DNA of 64,000 bases from Pelagerythrobacter marinus (lineage in GTDB: Bacteria; Pseudomonadota; Alphaproteobacteria; Sphingomonadales; Sphingomonadaceae), in NCBI RefSeq assembly GCF_009827515.1, contig NZ_WTYO01000004.1, positions 124,001 through 188,000 on the forward strand, in the 5' to 3' direction. Position numbers and translations under genes: made by a program. Every line of letters begins with the position of its first letter. Position 1 is the first letter of the stretch. Positions 19,646 to 28,470 of the stretch are shown here, piece by piece. Under the pieces are notes generated by a model, which was not told the DNA's origin, did not search any database, and saw only the letters and a program-made list of their open reading frames with translations.

Positions 19646-20548
19646 CTACCCTTCGCGCGCGGCCGGTGCGGCGCGGTCGAGGAACGCGGCGATCGCTTCC
19701 ATCGCGCGGTCGCGAACGGGATCGACCTCGCGCAGGATCTCGTGCCGCGCCTCGTTGCCGAACCGGACCAGTTCGCCTGCCGGCAGGCGCCGCGCGGCAG
19801 CCTCGATCGCGATCATGTCCACCAGCTTGTCGTTGGTCGTGCCGAGCAGGAGGACCGGCTGGCCGATCGCTTCCAGCACGTCGGGCGCGTCCAGCCCGCG
19901 CATCGATTCGTAAGCGCGCTCGACCCAGCCCCAGCTGCCCGGCCCCATGACAAGCTCCGGCCGCCGTTCGCGCCACCACAGCTCGTCGGCGTAACGATCC
20001 GCGTCGTGGGTCAGCAGGTTGATCCGGGTGACGGGCACTTCGCCCGGCTTCTCGCTCCATTTCCAGGCCGGCCGCGCCGGATCGCCGAAGCGCTTCATCG
20101 CGCCGGCAATGCGGTGCATCCAGCTGACCGGCAGCACGCTGCCGTAGAAGCCCAGCATCGGGGCCGAAAGCACCACCGCGTCCGGCCCGACCCGCCCTTC
20201 GGCCAGCGCGCGGAGGACCAGGTGGCCGCCCATCGAATGGCCGATCAGGACATGGGGGCCGGGAGTCTCCGCCCGCCAGAGCCGCCACAAGTGCGCGAGA
20301 TCGTCCACCCAGCGGGAAAAGTCGTCGACGTGGCCCGTCACCGCGTCGTTGCCCAGGCGGCCCGAACCTGCCTGGCCGCGCCAGTCGGATGCCGTCACAC
20401 GCCAGCCGGCACGGTGCCACTGTTCCAGCGCCTCGAGATATTTCTCGTAACAGTCGCCGCGCCCGGGAAGGAACAGGATCGATCCGCGCTTCCCGCCGGC
20501 TGCGCCGGGCCAGTCGATCCGGCGAATGGCATGTTCGTCGGGCGCCAT
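19646..20548 (-). CDS. Alpha/beta hydrolase, lysophospholipase/monoacylglycerol lipase-like
   Basis: 300 residues. The nucleophile elbow is IGHSMGGHL and the oxyanion region is ILFLPGRGDCYEKYLEAL. The acid and histidine lie in QPVLLLGTTNDKLVD and GNEARHEILRE. The region YLEALEQWHRAGWRVTASDWRGQ is the usual PldB-like strand-helix pattern. Predicted to be a cytosolic serine hydrolase on lipid or ester substrates. Upstream gene of the two-gene set with the FAD oxidoreductase; divergent from cpaA. Confidence 0.88.
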   Translation of the reverse strand: MAPDEHAIRRIDWPGAAGGKRGSILFLPGRGDCYEKYLEALEQWHRAGWRVTASDWRGQAGSGRLGNDAVTGHVDDFSRWVDDLAHLWRLWRAETPGPHVLIGHSMGGHLVLRALAEGRVGPDAVVLSAPMLGFYGSVLPVSWMHRIAGAMKRFGDPARPAWKWSEKPGEVPVTRINLLTHDADRYADELWWRERRPELVMGPGSWGWVERAYESMRGLDAPDVLEAIGQPVLLLGTTNDKLVDMIAIEAAARRLPAGELVRFGNEARHEILREVDPVRDRAMEAIAAFLDRAAPAAREG

Positions 20549-20713
20549 CCAGCGCCCCTCGGCCGCGTGGGCCGGAATGGCGCGGCGATCGATCCCGGCA
20601 CTGTGGGAAGAGGCCTCGTCAGCGTGGCTAATGCCGTCCTCCTGGGGGTGGTTACTATTTGGTAAGCGCTAGGCCCTAGCATCGAGGCCGAAGGGGCACC
20701 ATCGGGGGGTTCG

Positions 20714-21205
20714 ATGCCGGAAGGCCATTTCCACTACGTACTGCTTGCCGGCTTGGCAATCGCGCTGGTTATCGCCGCGTTCACCGATATTCGCCGGCGC
20801 CAGATCGACAACTGGCTGACCCTGGGAATCGCGCTGGCCGCGCCCCTGTTCTGGTGGGCCGGCGGCGTCTCGCTGTGGCCCGGCGTCGCGATCCAGCTGG
20901 GCGTCGCGCTGGCCGTTTTCGCCGTTCTCGCCGGCCTGTTCGCGCTGGGATGGATGGGCGGCGGCGACGTGAAGCTGCTGACCGCGCTGGCGCTGTGGAT
21001 AGAGCCGGGCATCTTCGTCCAGTTGCTGATCGTCATGGCCCTGGCCGGCGGGGTGCTCACCGTGGCCATGGGCGCATGGCACGTCATGCGGCGCCAGCGC
21101 GACCGCCTGGCCGTGCCCTATGGCGTCGCGATCTCGTTCGGCGGCCTCTGGGTCCTGTGCACCCATTACCTGCCGCGGACTGATTTCACGGGAATTTTGG
21201 GGTGA
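20714..21205 (+). CDS. cpaA: CpaA, Tad-type prepilin peptidase (A24 family)
   Basis: 163 residues with about five hydrophobic segments. The two catalytic aspartates of A24 peptidases are D25 (FTDIRRRQIDNW) and D85 in the GGGDVKLL motif. It lacks the N-terminal methylase-like domain of full PilD, as usual for CpaA/TadV. It processes Flp prepilins in the inner membrane. It is the first visible gene of the Tad block. A small dyad (GCTAGGCCCTAGC) lies in the upstream 165-base gap. Confidence 0.92.
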   Translation: MPEGHFHYVLLAGLAIALVIAAFTDIRRRQIDNWLTLGIALAAPLFWWAGGVSLWPGVAIQLGVALAVFAVLAGLFALGWMGGGDVKLLTALALWIEPGIFVQLLIVMALAGGVLTVAMGAWHVMRRQRDRLAVPYGVAISFGGLWVLCTHYLPRTDFTGILG

Positions 21206-21291
21206 ACCCGATCTTAACCAGTCGGCCGCTAGAGCCGACCGGCACATCCGCCCGCACTTTCCGCGGGCAATACGAGGGGGCTTGGTAAGCC

Positions 21292-22308
21292 ATGGATAGG
21301 AAGAAGCTGGTTCTGCTGCTCGGCGCGCTGGTCATCGCGATCGCCACTGCGCTTGCGGCGCGCAGCATGTTTGCCGGGGCCTCCGCGCCCCGTGCCGAGG
21401 CGGCACAGCCCGTGCCGCAGGGGCCCAAGGTCCTGGTCGCCCAGCGCGCGCTGCCGACCGGCACGATCATTACCGCCGATGCTCTCGGCTTCCAGATGTG
21501 GCCCGAAGAGCTGGTGCAGGACGCCTATTTCCTCGATGGCGAATCGGACATTACCAAGCTGCTCGGCACGGTCGTGCGGCACCCGATCACGGCCGGCGAG
21601 CCGGTGACCCAGGGCTCGCTGGTCAGCCCGGGCGACAGCGGCTTCCTCGCCGCCGCGCTCGGCCCCGGGATGCGGGCGGTGACCGTCCCCGTCTCGGCCA
21701 AGACCGGCGTGGCCGGCTTCGTCTTCCCGGGCGACCGGGTGGACCTCGTCCTGACCCAGGCGGTCAAGGGCGACGACGGCCAGTCGCTCAAGGCATCCGA
21801 AACGATCCTGCGCAACCTGCGCGTCCTCGCGACCGACCAGTCCACGACCCAGGAAACGGTCGACGGCAAGACGGTCGTGCGCGCCTTCCGCACCGTCACC
21901 CTCGAGGTGACGCCCAAGATCGCCGAGAAAGTCGCCGTCGCGCAGACGATCGGCACGCTCAGCCTCTCGCTGCGCTCGATCGCCGACAGCCAGTCCGAAC
22001 TCGAACGCGCGATCGCCGCGGGCGACATCAAGGTGCCCGACGACGCGACGCCGGAGGAAGAGGAAAAGCTGCTGGCCGAGGCGATGGCCCGGCCGATCGA
22101 CCAGGGCAGCACTTACGTGACCGGCGGCGACGTATCGCGCTTCCAGCGGTCCTCGATGCCCAGCACGCGCCCCTCCGCCCCGACGGTCGCCGCGGTCCCG
22201 CGCGCCATCGGCGACAACCGCGCCGATCGCGCCCCGGCGCCGAGCGGCCCCGTGGTCCGCGTGACCCGCGGCAAGGACACGGTCGAAGTCCCGGTGGGGA
22301 CGAAGTGA
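21292..22308 (+). CDS. cpaB: CpaB/RcpC, Flp pilus assembly protein with SAF domain
   Basis: 338 residues. A membrane segment (about 5-24, KLVLLLGALVIAIATALAAR) is followed by a SAF domain (about 45-115; VLVAQRALPTGTIITADALGF, TVVRHPITAGEPVTQGSLV) and an RcpC-like domain (about 115-245; VSAKTGVAGFVFPGDRVDLVL). The C-terminal ~80 residues are charged and proline-rich. CpaB is a periplasmic partner of the CpaC secretin. A TTAACC half-site (about 21214-21219) occurs upstream, reminiscent of CtrA sites but not a full box. Confidence 0.92.
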   Translation: MDRKKLVLLLGALVIAIATALAARSMFAGASAPRAEAAQPVPQGPKVLVAQRALPTGTIITADALGFQMWPEELVQDAYFLDGESDITKLLGTVVRHPITAGEPVTQGSLVSPGDSGFLAAALGPGMRAVTVPVSAKTGVAGFVFPGDRVDLVLTQAVKGDDGQSLKASETILRNLRVLATDQSTTQETVDGKTVVRAFRTVTLEVTPKIAEKVAVAQTIGTLSLSLRSIADSQSELERAIAAGDIKVPDDATPEEEEKLLAEAMARPIDQGSTYVTGGDVSRFQRSSMPSTRPSAPTVAAVPRAIGDNRADRAPAPSGPVVRVTRGKDTVEVPVGTK

Positions 22309-22373
22309 CCATGCGCCGGCCCAGCACCCGTTCCGCCTGCCGTTTCCGCGGCACGCAATCGAAAGGCAAGACC

Positions 22374-23903
22374 ATGAAACGCCGCCTTTTCGCAACTGCC
22401 CTGTTCGCCGGGGCCGCACTGGCCCCGGTGGGCGCCCTTTCCATCCCCGCGGCCCAGGCCCAGGTCGTCGCCCGCCCGACCCAGACGGTCGTGCTGTCGA
22501 TCGGCCGGGGCGAGCTGATCAGCGTGCCCGGCGCGATGGCCGACGTCTTCGTCGCCGACGAATCGATCGCCGACGTCCAGGTCAAGTCGCGCCGCCAGCT
22601 CTACGTCTTCGGCAAGGCCGGCGGCGAGACCACGATCTACGCCAGCAACGCGGCCGGCGACATCATCTGGTCGGCCAACGTGCGCGTGGGATCGAACATC
22701 GACTCGATTCCGCAGATGCTGACCCTGGCGATGCCCGAGGCGCAGATCTCGGTCGCCACGATGGGCACCAATACCGTGCTGCTGACCGGCACCGTCGCCG
22801 CGCCCGAAGACGCGGCCGAGGCCGAGCGCCTCGTCCAGGCTTTCGTGGGCGAGGAAATGAACGTGATCAGCCGGCTGAAGATGGCAACGCCGCTGCAGGT
22901 CAACCTGCAGGTCCGCTTTGCCGAAGTCAGCCGTTCGCTCGTGCGGGCGATCGGCGCCAACCTGGCCTCGTTCGACGGTTCGAGCGGGTTCAAGTTCGGC
23001 GTGACCACCGGCCGTTCGCCCTTCCCGCAATATGCGCCGGGCGGCGGGGTCTTCACCGGCGTGACCGAGGCGACCGAGGGCACCAGCGTCGTCACCGGGA
23101 TCGACGGCGGGACCACGATCGCCGGGATGGGCCAGTTCCTCGGCCTCGATCTCGCCGGTGCGCTCGACCTCGCCGAACGCAACGGCCTGCTGACCACCCT
23201 GTCGCAGCCCAACCTGACCGCGCTCTCGGGCGAAACGGCCGAGTTCCTCGCCGGCGGCGAGTTCCCGATCCCGATCAGCCAGGGGCTGGGCACGACCGCG
23301 GTCGAATTCCGCAAGTTCGGCGTCAGCCTGGCCTATACGCCGACGGTGCTCGCCAATGGCCGGATATCGATCCGGGTGCGGCCCGAGGTGTCCGAGCTGT
23401 CGAGCCAGGGCGCGGTGACGCTGGAAGGGTTCCAGATCCCCGCGCTGACCATCCGCCGCGCCGAAACGACGGTGGAACTCGGCTCCGGCCAGAGCTTCAT
23501 GATCGCCGGCCTGATGAGCAACAGCGCGAACAGCACGATCGACAAGGCCCCCGGCCTCGGCGACGTGCCGATCCTGGGCAACCTGTTCCGCTCGCGCTCG
23601 TTCCGCAAGGGCGAGACCGAGCTGGTCATCGTGGTTACCCCCTACCTCGTGAACCCGGTCGACGCGAACGACATCCGCCTGCCGACCGACGGGTTCCACG
23701 CGCCGAACGAGGCCGCGGGCCTGTTCGGGTACCAGGAAAACGCCGGCGTCAGCGGCCAGCGCCGCCCCGCGCCGACCACGGTCGAACGCGATGCGCCGCA
23801 GCCCGACGTGTCGCGGATCGATCCGCAGGCGGTCCTGCCCGGCGCGTCCGGCAACCGCCAGCGCAGCGCCGGCGGCGCGGCGCCCGGCTTCAGCCTGAAG
23901 TGA
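22374..23903 (+). CDS. cpaC: CpaC/RcpA, Tad pilus secretin
   Basis: 509 residues forming the outer-membrane channel of the Tad pilus. The ATG at 22374 gives a signal peptide (about 1-30, ending AAQAQ); an in-frame ATG at 22311 is less likely. An N-terminal pilus-secretin domain (about 35-110) and a BON-like segment precede the secretin core (about 200-400), seen in NGLLTTLSQPNLTALSGE, EFLAGGEFPIPI, IRVRPEVSEL and the end GETELVIVVTPYLV. It lies in the block after cpaB. Confidence 0.92.
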   Translation: MKRRLFATALFAGAALAPVGALSIPAAQAQVVARPTQTVVLSIGRGELISVPGAMADVFVADESIADVQVKSRRQLYVFGKAGGETTIYASNAAGDIIWSANVRVGSNIDSIPQMLTLAMPEAQISVATMGTNTVLLTGTVAAPEDAAEAERLVQAFVGEEMNVISRLKMATPLQVNLQVRFAEVSRSLVRAIGANLASFDGSSGFKFGVTTGRSPFPQYAPGGGVFTGVTEATEGTSVVTGIDGGTTIAGMGQFLGLDLAGALDLAERNGLLTTLSQPNLTALSGETAEFLAGGEFPIPISQGLGTTAVEFRKFGVSLAYTPTVLANGRISIRVRPEVSELSSQGAVTLEGFQIPALTIRRAETTVELGSGQSFMIAGLMSNSANSTIDKAPGLGDVPILGNLFRSRSFRKGETELVIVVTPYLVNPVDANDIRLPTDGFHAPNEAAGLFGYQENAGVSGQRRPAPTTVERDAPQPDVSRIDPQAVLPGASGNRQRSAGGAAPGFSLK

Positions 23904-23917
23904 GAAAGGTGAACACG

Positions 23918-24574
23918 ATGCCCAAGGCCATCAATCGTACATTCGCGGGCGCGCTCGCCATCTCGCTGGGCCTGTCGCTCGCGGCCTGCGGCGGAATGCC
24001 CCGCAACGCGAGCCTCTATTCGACCAAGCAGGCGGTGGTGGAGCGCACGAACTACACGCTCGACGTCCATGCCGGCCCCGGCGGCCTGCCGATTTCCGAG
24101 CAGCAGCGCCTGGCCGACTGGTTCGAGACCGTCGACCTGCGCTACGGCGACCGGGTCGCGATCGACGGTCCTTCGGCCGGCGGCGCCACGCGCGAGGCGA
24201 TTGCCAACCTCGCCGCGCGCCACGGCATCCTGCTGAGCGAAGGCGCGCCGGTGACGGTGGGCCACGTCGCCCCCGGCAGCGTGCGCGTGGTCGTAACCCG
24301 CTCGATCGCCGAAGTCCCGGGATGCCCGGACTGGTCGGCCAAGTCGGACATGAACTACACCAACGCGACGCACCCGAACTACGGCTGCGCGGTCAACAGC
24401 AACATGGCCGCCATGGTCGCCAATCCCGAAGACCTGATCAGCGGCCAGACCGGCACCGGGGAAACGGTGGTCATGAGCTCGAGCAAGGCGATCAGCAGCT
24501 ACCGCGAGAAGGCCCCGACCGGCGAAGGCGGGCTGCCGGCCGCGGGCACCGGCGCCGGGAACGGAGGAAACTGA
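23918..24574 (+). CDS. cpaD: CpaD, Tad pilus lipoprotein
   Basis: 218 residues with lipobox LAAC at C24, so a lipoprotein of the outer-membrane side of the Tad pilus. The core has segments such as LDVHAGPGGLPISEQQRL, VTRSIAEVPGCPDWS and NYGCAVNSNMAAMVANPEDL, typical of CpaD. The start at 23918 gives the signal peptide directly; a GTG at 23900 overlapping the cpaC stop would add six residues. Ends 2 bases before cpaE. Confidence 0.9.
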   Translation: MPKAINRTFAGALAISLGLSLAACGGMPRNASLYSTKQAVVERTNYTLDVHAGPGGLPISEQQRLADWFETVDLRYGDRVAIDGPSAGGATREAIANLAARHGILLSEGAPVTVGHVAPGSVRVVVTRSIAEVPGCPDWSAKSDMNYTNATHPNYGCAVNSNMAAMVANPEDLISGQTGTGETVVMSSSKAISSYREKAPTGEGGLPAAGTGAGNGGN

Positions 24575-24576
24575 CG

Positions 24577-25851
24577 ATGAATGCACCCTGGAAACCCAGC
24601 GGCAACCGCGACCCCTTCGCTGCATTCCTGTGCGACGAGGCCGCGCTCGACGTCCTGCGCCCGATCGTGGTCGAAATGGGCTGGCAGCCGGAAAAATGCG
24701 CGCGCGGCGGCCTTCGCAACGCCGTGCAGTCGCTGTCGGTAACGGCCAGCCCGAACATCCTGATGGTGGACCTGTCGGAAAGCGGCGACCCGCTGAACGA
24801 CATCAACGCCCTGGCCGAAGTGTGCGAGCCGGGCACGGTCGTGATCGCGATTGGCCAGGTCAACGACGTGCGGCTTTACCGCGACCTGCTGGCCAGCGGC
24901 ATCCACGACTACCTGCTCAAGCCGCTCTCCGCCGGGCAGCTGCGCGATGCGCTCAACCATGCCCAGGCGGTGTTCGCCGCCCCGCGCACGAGCGACCCGG
25001 CGGCGGCCAAGCGCCATATCTCGACCGCGGTCGTCGGCACGCGCGGCGGCGTCGGGGCATCGACCCTCGCGACCTCGCTCGCCTGGCTGTTCAGCACCGA
25101 CCACGCCCTGCCGACCGCGCTGTTCGACCTCGACGTGCATTTCGGGACCGGCGCGCTCGCACTCGACCTGGAACCCGGTCGCGGCCTGACCGACGCGATC
25201 GACAGCCCGAGCCGGATCGACGGCCTGTTCATCGAACGCGCGATGATCCGCGCGAACGACAACCTCGCGATCCTTTCGGCAGAGGCGCCGATCAACGCGC
25301 CGCTGATGACCGACGGATCGGCCTTCGTCCAGCTGGAGGAAGAGTTCCGCCAGGCGTTCGAGATGACGGTGATCGACCTGCCGCGCAACATGTTGATCAA
25401 CTTCCCCCACCTGCTGGCGGAAGTGAACGTCGTCGTCCTGGCGACCGAGATGACGCTGGCCTCCGCCCGCGACACGATCCGCATCCTCTCGTGGCTGAAG
25501 ACCAATGCCGCGCACGCGCAGACGATCGTCGTGGCGAACAAGGTCCAGCCGGGCGTTACGGAGATCAGCAAGGCCGATTTCGAGGCCTCGATCGAACGCG
25601 CGATCGACTTCACCGTCCCCTTCGACGCGAAGGGTGCGGCCAATGCGGCCAAGCTGGGCCAGACGTTCGTCGACGCGAACCGCTCGAGCAAGGCCGGCGC
25701 GACCCTGCGCCGCGTGGCCGACCAGGTGATCGGCGCGAGCGACGAGAGCGCGCTGGACGACGAGCCGGCGAAGAAGTCGCTCCTCGGCAGCTTCGACCTC
25801 AAGTCGCTGTTGGCGAAGAAGGACAGGAAGGTCGCGGCCCCGGCCGAATGA
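24577..25851 (+). CDS. cpaE: CpaE/TadZ, Tad pilus localisation ATPase-like protein
   Basis: 424 residues. The N-terminal ~130 residues look like a receiver domain (MVDLS at D65, LKPLS with K115), and the rest is a ParA/MinD-type ATPase domain. The P-loop reads GTRGGVGAST (154-163), with Ala161 where canonical deviant Walker A motifs have lysine, so nucleotide hydrolysis may be weak or absent; other TadZ proteins are also atypical. The segment LFDLDVHFGTGALALDLEPGRGL follows the family. TadZ places the Tad machine at the pole. Immediately after it the next gene is tadB, with no cpaF between. Confidence 0.9.
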   Translation: MNAPWKPSGNRDPFAAFLCDEAALDVLRPIVVEMGWQPEKCARGGLRNAVQSLSVTASPNILMVDLSESGDPLNDINALAEVCEPGTVVIAIGQVNDVRLYRDLLASGIHDYLLKPLSAGQLRDALNHAQAVFAAPRTSDPAAAKRHISTAVVGTRGGVGASTLATSLAWLFSTDHALPTALFDLDVHFGTGALALDLEPGRGLTDAIDSPSRIDGLFIERAMIRANDNLAILSAEAPINAPLMTDGSAFVQLEEEFRQAFEMTVIDLPRNMLINFPHLLAEVNVVVLATEMTLASARDTIRILSWLKTNAAHAQTIVVANKVQPGVTEISKADFEASIERAIDFTVPFDAKGAANAAKLGQTFVDANRSSKAGATLRRVADQVIGASDESALDDEPAKKSLLGSFDLKSLLAKKDRKVAAPAE

Positions 25852-25915
25852 TCCGGGGCTGCCCGGTGCGCCGGCCGCGGCCGGCGCGAGTGGCAGGGAA
25901 AGGCAGGACAGGCGC

Positions 25916-26887
25916 ATGAATATCATCCAGCTTCTGCTGGTCGGATGCGGGCTCATGGCCTTGATGGTCATCGGCTATATGCTGGTGTCCGGTCCCTCGG
26001 CCGCGAAAGAGGCGCAGCGGCGCATGGAGGCGCTGCGGTTCCGCCATTCGGAAAGCACCGACACCAAGGTCGAATCGCAGCTGAAGAAGGCCATCGCCGC
26101 GCGCAAGCCGACCGTCCACAAGGTCGCCGGCTCGACGTCGCGGATCGAGGCCCTGGCCCTGCGGCTCGACCGCACGGGCCAGAAATGGTCGGTCGCCCAG
26201 TACTTCTACGCCTCGTTCGGCCTGGCGCTGGCAGTGGCGGTGATCGTCTATCTCCGCTCGGGCGCCCCGCTCCTCTCGCTCGGCCTCGGCCTGCTCGTGG
26301 GCGCGGGCCTGCCGCACCTCGTCGTCGGCCATTTCATCAAGCGGCGCACAAATGCCTTCAACGCCCGCTTCCCCGACGCGATCGAACTGCTCGTTCGCGG
26401 GTTGCGGTCGGGCCTGCCGGTCACCGAGACGCTGCAGGTCGTGGCGCAGGAGGTCCCCGGCCCGGTCGGCGTCGAGTTCAAGGGCGTCGTCGAGCGGATC
26501 AAGATCGGCCGGACGATGGAAGACGCGCTGCAGGACACCGCCGACCGGCTGGCGATCCCAGAGTTCAACTTCTTCTGCATCGCGCTCGCGATCCAGCGCG
26601 AGACCGGCGGCAATCTCGCCGAAACGCTTTCCAACCTCGCCGACGTGCTGCGCAAGCGGGCGCAGATGAAGCTCAAGATCCGCGCGATGAGCTCTGAATC
26701 GAAGGCTTCGGCCTATATCGTCGGCGCGCTTCCGTTTCTCGTCTTCGCCATGATCTGGTGGATCAACCCCGGCTATGTCGGCGGCTTCTTCGAAGACGAG
26801 CGCCTGATCGTCACCGGCCTGGGCGGCCTGGTGTGGATGTCGATCGGCGGGTTCATCATGGCCAAGATGGTCAGCTTCGAGATCTGA
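25916..26887 (+). CDS. tadB: TadB, Tad pilus inner-membrane platform protein
   Basis: 323 residues, T2SF domain (about 150-280; FNARFPDAIELLVRGLRSGLP, EFNFFCIALAIQRETGGNL). Membrane helices lie at the N-terminus (about 3-25), near 100-135, and two at the C-terminus (about 262-283 and 297-315). TadB pairs with TadC to form the platform on which the CpaF motor would act. It is separated from cpaE by 64 bases containing a G+C palindrome (GCCGGCCGCGGCCGGC). Confidence 0.92.
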   Translation: MNIIQLLLVGCGLMALMVIGYMLVSGPSAAKEAQRRMEALRFRHSESTDTKVESQLKKAIAARKPTVHKVAGSTSRIEALALRLDRTGQKWSVAQYFYASFGLALAVAVIVYLRSGAPLLSLGLGLLVGAGLPHLVVGHFIKRRTNAFNARFPDAIELLVRGLRSGLPVTETLQVVAQEVPGPVGVEFKGVVERIKIGRTMEDALQDTADRLAIPEFNFFCIALAIQRETGGNLAETLSNLADVLRKRAQMKLKIRAMSSESKASAYIVGALPFLVFAMIWWINPGYVGGFFEDERLIVTGLGGLVWMSIGGFIMAKMVSFEI

Positions 26888-26903
26888 GCGAGGACGACAG
26901 GAC

Positions 26904-27911
26904 ATGCCCGATACGCCTCCCGGCCCCACGCTCCTCGGCGTCGACGTCATCCTCGTCGGCTCAATCCTCGCCGGGATCGCCGCCGTCGCGATGATGTTCG
27001 CGATCTATGCCGCCGTCACCGTGAAGGACCCGATGGTGCGCCGCGTGCGCGCGCTCAACGCGCGGCGCGACGAGCTGAAAGCGGGCATCGTCAAGGCCAA
27101 CGCGCGCAAGCGCCAGAGCCTGGTCCGCAAGTCCGAGGGGACCGAGCGGGTCAAGGACACGCTGGAGGGGATGAAGGTCCTCCAGCAGAGCCAGATCGAG
27201 GGGATCCAGCAGCTGCTGGCCCACGCCGGCTATCGCAACAAGGAACTGGCCGTCTACGTCATCGCCGGGCGCATCATCCTGCCGCTCGTGCTGGGCGGGC
27301 TCGGTTTCCTGACGATCTACCTCGTCAACTACTTCCCCGACTGGGGCCCGATGCAGCGCTTCGGCGCGATGGCCGCCCTGCTGATCCTGGGGTACAAGGG
27401 GCCGGAAATCTTCCTGAAGAACAAGGCCACCAAGCGCACCGACGCGATCCGCAAGGGCCTGCCCGACGCGCTCGACCTGCTGGTCATCTGCGCCGAGGCC
27501 GGGCTGACGGTGGACACGGCCTTCAACCGCGTGGCCAAGGAACTGGGCCGGGCCTATCCCGAGCTGGGCGACGAGTTCGCGCTGACCGCGATCGAGCTGT
27601 CGTTCCTGACCGAGCGCAAGATGGCGTTCGAGAACCTCGCCTATCGCGTGGATCTGGAATCGATGCGCGGCGTGGTGACGACGATGGTGCAGACCGAACG
27701 GTACGGCACCCCGCTCGCCTCCGCCCTGCGCGTGCTGTCGGCGGAGTTCCGCAACGAGCGCATGATGCGGGCGGAAGAGAAGGCGGCGCGCCTGCCGGCG
27801 ATCATGACGGTTCCGCTGATCATGTTCATCCTGCCGGTGCTGTTCATCGTGATCCTGGGTCCGGCGGCCTGCTCGATCAGCGACGCCTTCGCCTCCAACC
27901 CCGGGCGCTGA
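26904..27911 (+). CDS. tadC: TadC, Tad pilus inner-membrane platform protein
   Basis: 335 residues with the T2SF pattern (LPDALDLLVICAEAGLTVDTAF, MVQTERYGTPLASALRVLS). Hydrophobic segments lie at about 13-35, 115-140, 145-162 and at the C-terminus (about 295-318). It begins 16 bases after tadB with an RBS-like AGCGAGGA. It is the last visible gene of the Tad block; tadD and the rest are not seen. The next gene converges from the right. Confidence 0.92.
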   Translation: MPDTPPGPTLLGVDVILVGSILAGIAAVAMMFAIYAAVTVKDPMVRRVRALNARRDELKAGIVKANARKRQSLVRKSEGTERVKDTLEGMKVLQQSQIEGIQQLLAHAGYRNKELAVYVIAGRIILPLVLGGLGFLTIYLVNYFPDWGPMQRFGAMAALLILGYKGPEIFLKNKATKRTDAIRKGLPDALDLLVICAEAGLTVDTAFNRVAKELGRAYPELGDEFALTAIELSFLTERKMAFENLAYRVDLESMRGVVTTMVQTERYGTPLASALRVLSAEFRNERMMRAEEKAARLPAIMTVPLIMFILPVLFIVILGPAACSISDAFASNPGR

Positions 27912-27944
27912 GCGCGCGGCCGGCTGGCGGCGCGCGGGCGGCGG

Positions 27945-28430
27945 TCAGCCGGCGCCCGGATCGCCGAAGTCGGTATCGGGATCGAGCTGTCCCGCCCGGT
28001 CGCGCACGCGCGAGAGCATCCGGCTGAATGTCGCGCGCTCTTCGGCCGTGAAGGCGGCGAAGAGGCGCTGTTCCATCTCCCGCGCCAGCGGCATGATCCG
28101 GTCGTAGGTGGCCCGCCCTTCCCCGGTCAGCGCGAGGTGGTGCGAGCGGCCGTCGGTCGCGTTCGGCTCGCGTTCCAGCAGCCCGCGTTCTTCCAGGCTG
28201 CGGCAGGCGCGGTTGACGGCCACCTTGTCCATCACCGTGCGCTCCGCCAGGTCGCGCTGCGTCGCCGAACCGGCATCGCCCAGAACCGCCATGATCCGCC
28301 ATTCGGGAATCCGCAGGTCGAACTGGTTGCGATAGACCTCCGCGATGCGGTTGCTGGCCGCGTTCGAGGCGATCGAAAGCTGGTAGGGCAGGAACTCGTC
28401 GAGCTTGGTCGGGCGGGCCGTGGAAGTCAT
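27945..28430 (-). CDS. MarR-family transcriptional regulator
   Basis: 161 residues with a winged-helix DNA-binding domain (about 35-130; VLGDAGSATQRDLAERTVMDKVAVNRACRSLEERG in the helix-turn-helix region, LTGEGRATYDRIMP in the wing). Such repressors respond to small ligands. It ends 33 bases past the tadC stop on the other strand and lies downstream of the enoyl-CoA hydratase (41 bases between genes), so it may regulate the fatty-acid genes, but this is inferred from position only. Confidence 0.87.
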   Translation of the reverse strand: MTSTARPTKLDEFLPYQLSIASNAASNRIAEVYRNQFDLRIPEWRIMAVLGDAGSATQRDLAERTVMDKVAVNRACRSLEERGLLEREPNATDGRSHHLALTGEGRATYDRIMPLAREMEQRLFAAFTAEERATFSRMLSRVRDRAGQLDPDTDFGDPGAG

Positions 28431-28470
28431 CGGATGGTTTCTAAGGCAACCGGTCGCCTTGGCAAGCCGG

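Noticed and set aside
21206-21291. CtrA binding site upstream of cpaB (TTAACC)
   Set aside because: Only a half-site is present; a full TTAA-N7-TTAA box is missing.
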